Assembly (NCBI GenBank): GCA_035041965.1
Contig: JAPYMA010001154.1
Span: forward strand, 115,621 to 179,620
Reading direction: 5' to 3'
DNA: 64,000 bases
DNA from: Anisakis pegreffii
Taxonomy: Eukaryota; Nematoda; Chromadorea; Rhabditida; Anisakidae
Under the pieces are notes generated by a model, which saw only the letters and a list, made by a program, of their open reading frames with translations, was not told where the DNA came from and did not search any database. Positions 60,590 to 64,000 of the stretch are shown here, piece after piece. The translations under genes were made by a program, and so were the position numbers. Numbering within the stretch: position 1 is the first letter of the stretch; each line of letters opens with the position of its first letter.

Positions 60590-60669
60590 TCCTGTGATCG
60601 TTAAAGTTCTCGTCTATATTTCCGTAGTTTTCCTAATGCCACTGGAAGAGGAAATAAAAAACCAAAATA

Positions 60670-60741
60670 TGCCTCATGCTGGAATCGAACCAGCGACCTT
60701 CTGTTTACAAGACAGACGCTCTGCCCCTGAGCCAATGAGGC
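60670..60741 (-). tRNA. tRNA-Thr (TGT)
   Basis: Anticodon TGT. Interrupted TTTTGG terminator type; short 3', long 5' spacer. Confidence 0.97.
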
Positions 60742-60872
60742 TTACATGGTCCGACATATCGTTTAGTATCATTCCGCTATTGTTTTCAATCATTCAGAAA
60801 TCAAAAATCGAAATATTCCGTCTCACTCTCGTTTCTGTCAAGCGAAATTTTGAGGTAATTCAAAATAAAATA

Positions 60873-60944
60873 TGCCTCATGCTGGAATCGAACCAGCGAC
60901 CTTCTGTTTACAAGACAGACGCTCTGCCCCTGAGCCAATGAGGC
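60873..60944 (-). tRNA. tRNA-Thr (TGT)
   Basis: Anticodon TGT, consensus body, long spacers both sides. Confidence 0.97.
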
Positions 60945-61075
60945 TTACATGGTCCGACATATCGTTTAGTATCATTCCGCTATTGTTTTCAATCATTCAG
61001 AAATCAAAAATCGAAATATTCCGTCTCACTCTCGTTTCTGTCAAGCGAAATTTTGAGGAAATTCAAAATAAAATA

Positions 61076-61147
61076 TGCCTCATGCTGGAATCGAACCAGC
61101 GACCTTCTGTTTACTAGACAGACGCTCTGCCCCTGAGCCAATGAGGC
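61076..61147 (-). tRNA. tRNA-Thr (AGT)
   Basis: Anticodon AGT, consensus body, long spacers both sides. Confidence 0.97.
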
Positions 61148-61278
61148 TTACATGGTCCGACATATCGTTTAGTATCATTCCGCTATTGTTTCCAATCATT
61201 CAGAAATCAAAAATCGAAATATTCCGTCTCACTCTCGTTTCTGTCAAGCGAAATTTTGAGGTAATTCAAAATAAAATA

Positions 61279-61350
61279 TGCCTCATGCTGGAATCGAACC
61301 AGCGACCTTCTGTTTACGAGACAGACGCTCTGCCCCTGAGCCAATGAGGC
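61279..61350 (-). tRNA. tRNA-Thr (CGT)
   Basis: Anticodon CGT, consensus body. Long 3', short 5' spacer. Confidence 0.97.
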
Positions 61351-61430
61351 TCCTGTGATCGTTGAAGTTCCCGTCTATATTTCCGTAGTTTTCCTAATGC
61401 CACTGGAAGAGGAAATAAAAAACAAAAATA

Positions 61431-61502
61431 TGCCTCATGCTGGAATCGAACCAGCGACCTTCTGTTTACAAGACAGACGCTCTGCCCCTGAGCCAATGAG
61501 GC
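61431..61502 (-). tRNA. tRNA-Thr (TGT)
   Basis: Anticodon TGT, consensus body, short spacers both sides. Confidence 0.97.
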
Positions 61503-61582
61503 TCCTGTGATCGTTGAAGTTCACGTCCATAATACCGTAGTTTTCCTAATGCCACTGGAAGAGGAAATAAAAAACAAAAATA

Positions 61583-61654
61583 TGCCTCATGCTGGAATCG
61601 AACCAGCGTCCTTCTGTTTACAAGACAGACGCTCTGCCCCTGAGCCAATGAGGC
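61583..61654 (-). tRNA. tRNA-Thr (TGT), variable-loop variant
   Basis: Anticodon TGT, AGGAC subtype. The rare short spacer on its 3' side matches the one beside the copy at 59909. Confidence 0.96.
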
Positions 61655-61785
61655 TTGCATGGTCCAGCATATCGTTTAGTATCATTCCGCTGTTGTTTTT
61701 AATCATTCAGAAATCAAAAATCGAAATATTCCGTCTCACTCTCGTTTCTGTCAAGCGAAATTTTGAGGAAATTCAAAATAAAATA

Positions 61786-61857
61786 TGCCTCATGCTGGAA
61801 TCGAACCAGCGACCTTCTGTTTACTAGACAGACGCTCTGCCCCTGAGCCAATGAGGC
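61786..61857 (-). tRNA. tRNA-Thr (AGT)
   Basis: Anticodon AGT, consensus body, long spacers both sides. Confidence 0.97.
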
Positions 61858-61988
61858 TTACATGGTCCGACATATCGTTTAGTATCATTCCGCTATTGTT
61901 TTCAATCATTCAGAAATCAAAAATCGAAATATTCCGTCTCACTCTCGTTTCTGTCAAGCGAAATTTTGAGGTAATTCAAAATAAAATA

Positions 61989-62060
61989 TGCCTCATGCTG
62001 GAATCGAACCAGCGACCTTCTGTTTACAAGACAGACGCTCTGCCCCTGAGCCAATGAGGC
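61989..62060 (-). tRNA. tRNA-Thr (TGT)
   Basis: Anticodon TGT, consensus body, long spacers both sides. Confidence 0.97.
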
Positions 62061-62191
62061 TTACATGGTCCGACATATCGTTTAGTATCATTCCGCTATT
62101 GTTTTCAATCATTCAGAAATCAAAAATCGAAATATTCCGTCTCACTCTCGTTTCTGTCAAGCGAAATTTTGAGGTAATTCAAAATAAAATA

Positions 62192-62263
62192 TGCCTCATG
62201 CTGGAATCGAACCAGCGACCTTCTGTTTACTAGACAGACGCTCTGCCCCTGAGCCAATGAGGC
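62192..62263 (-). tRNA. tRNA-Thr (AGT)
   Basis: Anticodon AGT, consensus body, long spacers both sides. Confidence 0.97.
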
Positions 62264-62394
62264 TTACATGGTCCTACATATCGTTTAGATTCATTCCGCT
62301 ATTGTTTTCAATCATTCAGAAATCAATAATCGAAATACTGCGTCTCACTCTCGTTTCTGTCAAGCGAAATTTTGAGGTAATTCAAAATAAAATA

Positions 62395-62466
62395 TGCCTC
62401 ATGCTGGAATCGAACCACCGACCTTCTGTTTACAAGACAGACGCTCTGCCCCTGAGCCAATGAGGC
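62395..62466 (-). tRNA. tRNA-Thr (TGT) with T-stem mismatch
   Basis: Anticodon TGT. One base change in the 5' strand of the T stem (GGTGG facing CCAGC) makes a G-G mismatch. The B box is intact. Possibly impaired. Confidence 0.85.
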
Positions 62467-62597
62467 TTACATGGTCCGGCATATCGTTTAGTATCATTCC
62501 GCTATTGTTTTTAATCATTCAGAGATCAAAAGTCGAAATATTCCGTCTCACTCTCGTTTCTGTCAAGCGAGCTTTTGAGGAAATTCAAAATAAAATA

Positions 62598-62669
62598 TGC
62601 CTCATGCTGGAATCGAACCAGCGACCTTCTGTTTACTAGACAGACGCTCTGCCCCTGAGCCAATGAGGC
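62598..62669 (-). tRNA. tRNA-Thr (AGT)
   Basis: Anticodon AGT, consensus body. The left spacer carries the cagagatcaaaagtcg variant. Confidence 0.97.
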
Positions 62670-62800
62670 TTACATGGTCCGACATATCGTTTAGTATCAT
62701 TCCGCTATTGTTTTCAATCATTCAGAAATCAAAAATCGAAATATTCCGTCTCACTCTCGTTTCTGTCAAGCGAAATTTTGAGGTAATTCAAAATAAAATA

Positions 62801-62872
62801 TGCCTCATGCTGGAATCGAACCAGCGACCTTCTGTTTACGAGACAGACGCTCTGCCCCTGAGCCAATGAGGC
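62801..62872 (-). tRNA. tRNA-Thr (CGT)
   Basis: Anticodon CGT, consensus body. Long 3', short 5' spacer. Confidence 0.97.
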
Positions 62873-62952
62873 TCCTGTGATCGTTAAAGTTCTCGTCTAT
62901 ATTTCCGTAGTTTTCCTAATGCCACTGGAAGAGGAAATAAAAAACAAAAATA

Positions 62953-63024
62953 TGCCTCATGCTGGAATCGAACCAGCGACCTTCTGTTTACGAGACAGAC
63001 GCTCTGCCCCTGAGCCAATGAGGC
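62953..63024 (-). tRNA. tRNA-Thr (CGT)
   Basis: Anticodon CGT, consensus body, short spacers both sides; adjacent to another CGT copy. Confidence 0.97.
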
Positions 63025-63104
63025 TCCTGTGATCGTTGAAGTTCCCGTCTATATTTCCGTAGTTTTCCTAATGCCACTGGAAGAGGAAATAAAAAACAAA
63101 AATA

Positions 63105-63176
63105 TGCCTCATGCTGGAATCGAACCAGCGACCTTCTGTTTACAAGACAGACGCTCTGCCCCTGAGCCAATGAGGC
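63105..63176 (-). tRNA. tRNA-Thr (TGT)
   Basis: Anticodon TGT, consensus body. Short 3', long 5' spacer. Confidence 0.97.
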
Positions 63177-63307
63177 TTACATGGTCCGACATATCGTTTA
63201 GTATCATTCCGCTATTGTTTTCAATCATTCAGAAATCAAAAATCGAAATATTCCGTCTCACTCTCGTTTCTGTCAAGCGAAATTTTGAGGTAATTCAAAA
63301 TAAAATA

Positions 63308-63379
63308 TGCCTCATGCTGGAATCGAACCAGCGACCTTCTGTTTACTAGACAGACGCTCTGCCCCTGAGCCAATGAGGC
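63308..63379 (-). tRNA. tRNA-Thr (AGT)
   Basis: Anticodon AGT, consensus body. Long 3', short 5' spacer. Confidence 0.97.
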
Positions 63380-63459
63380 TCCTGTGATCGTTAAAGTTCT
63401 CGTCTATATTTCCGTAGTTTTCCTAATGCCACTGGAAGAGGAAATAAAAAACCAAAATA

Positions 63460-63531
63460 TGCCTCATGCTGGAATCGAACCAGCGACCTTCTGTTTACAA
63501 GACAGACGCTCTGCCCCTGAGCCAATGAGGC
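63460..63531 (-). tRNA. tRNA-Thr (TGT)
   Basis: Anticodon TGT. Interrupted TTTTGG terminator type; short 3', long 5' spacer. Confidence 0.97.
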
Positions 63532-63662
63532 TTACATGGTCCGACATATCGTTTAGTATCATTCCGCTATTGTTTTCAATCATTCAGAAATCAAAAATCG
63601 AAATATTCCGTCTCACTCTCGTTTCTGTCAAGCGAAATTTTGAGGTAATTCAAAATAAAATA

Positions 63663-63734
63663 TGCCTCATGCTGGAATCGAACCAGCGACCTTCTGTTTA
63701 CGAGACAGACGCTCTGCCCCTGAGCCAATGAGGC
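63663..63734 (-). tRNA. tRNA-Thr (CGT)
   Basis: Anticodon CGT, consensus body. Long 3', short 5' spacer. Confidence 0.97.
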
Positions 63735-63814
63735 TCCTGTGATCGTTGAAGTTCCCGTCTATATTTCCGTAGTTTTCCTAATGCCACTGGAAGAGGAAAT
63801 AAAAAACAAAAATA

Positions 63815-63886
63815 TGCCTCATGCTGGAATCGAACCAGCGTCCTTCTGTTTACAAGACAGACGCTCTGCCCCTGAGCCAATGAGGC
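63815..63886 (-). tRNA. tRNA-Thr (TGT), variable-loop variant
   Basis: Anticodon TGT, AGGAC subtype. Its 5' long spacer is cut by the end of the window. Confidence 0.96.
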
Positions 63887-64000
63887 TTGCATGGTCCAGC
63901 ATATCGTTTAGTATCATTCCGCTGTTGTTTTTAATCATTCAGAAATCAAAAATCGAAATATTCCGTCTCACTCTCGTTTCTGTCAAGCGAAATTTTGAGG

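Larger units (their letters stand above)
56664..64000 (-). repeat. Tandem tRNA-Thr gene array
   Basis: Forty 72-base tRNA modules on the minus strand, 38 well formed. The consensus fold is acceptor GCCTCAT/ATGAGGC with A73, D stem GCTC/GAGC, anticodon stem TCTGT/ACAGA, variable loop AGGTC and T stem GCTGG/CCAGC. The A box (TGGCTCAGGGG) and B box (GGTTCGATTCC) are perfect. The anticodon loop is CTNGTAA with N = A, T or C, giving Thr AGT, TGT or CGT. Modules are joined by a short spacer of about 80 bases (period 152) or a long spacer of about 131 bases (period 203). Both spacers place T runs just 3' of each gene: TTTTATTTT after long-spacer joins, TTTTTGTTTTTT after short ones. These fit Pol III termination. 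The array runs off the right edge of the window. Confidence 0.97.

Noticed and set aside
56942..63731. Many plus-strand frames of 80-115 codons starting MPHAGIEPATFC
   Set aside because: These are read-through of the antisense strand of the tRNA genes and spacers. Each begins in the complement of the tRNA 3' end. They are artefacts, as are the matching minus frames containing CLVNRR.
56867..63886. Regular repeat-spacer pattern resembling a CRISPR array
   Set aside because: The repeats are 72-base tRNA genes with perfect cloverleaf pairing, and the spacers fall into only two conserved classes, unlike unique CRISPR spacers. The setting is eukaryotic.

Overview
The window looks like nuclear DNA of a parasitic nematode. 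Genes are split into short exons with GT-AG introns, there are secreted type 2 cystatins, a nematode-style claudin-like protein, an NRF-6-type acyltransferase, a nematode-type SH2-tyrosine kinase and a large tRNA array. The three-domain cystatin at 24.6-29.0 kb resembles the multi-cystatin-like domain protein known from Trichinella, so a clade I (Trichinellida) worm is my best guess. That placement is inference; no search was run. Exon models below were built by hand from splice signals, reading phase and family motifs.

Layout. 0-7.4 kb: no intact gene, but decayed cadherin-repeat remnants on the minus strand and a (CTG)16 tract. 7.5-9.9 kb: a claudin-like four-helix membrane protein (6 exons, +). 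15.6-17.3 kb: a SWEET sugar transporter (6 exons, +). 18.2-19.4 kb: duplicated repeat blocks and a 29-bp minisatellite. 21.4-22.9 kb: a GILT-like thiol reductase (4 exons, +). 24.6-45.4 kb: six cystatin-family genes, all on +, one with three domains in ten exons and five with one domain in four exons. 46.5-52.8 kb: one long minus-strand NRF/acyltransferase-3 gene. 52.9 kb: a solitary tRNA-Thr-like copy on +. 54.6-56.3 kb: the 5' half of an SH2-tyrosine kinase gene (+). 56.7-64.0 kb (window edge): a tandem array of 38 well-formed tRNA-Thr genes plus two degraded ones, all on the minus strand, with three anticodons (AGT 11, TGT 19, CGT 8) intermingled.

Functional picture. The cystatins carry signal peptides and mostly the four cysteines of type 2 cystatins. 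The protease-binding QxVxG motif is altered in every copy and no SND legumain motif is visible, so the cluster may be a secreted scaffold family that has left papain-type inhibition. A secreted or lysosomal GILT-like protein that lacks the second active-site cysteine lies next to it. The tRNA array supplies all three nuclear Thr isoacceptors from one locus. Each copy has internal A and B boxes and its own T-run terminator, so each could be an independent Pol III unit. The array begins inside what should be the body of the kinase gene, so it is either nested in a kinase intron or has truncated the gene.
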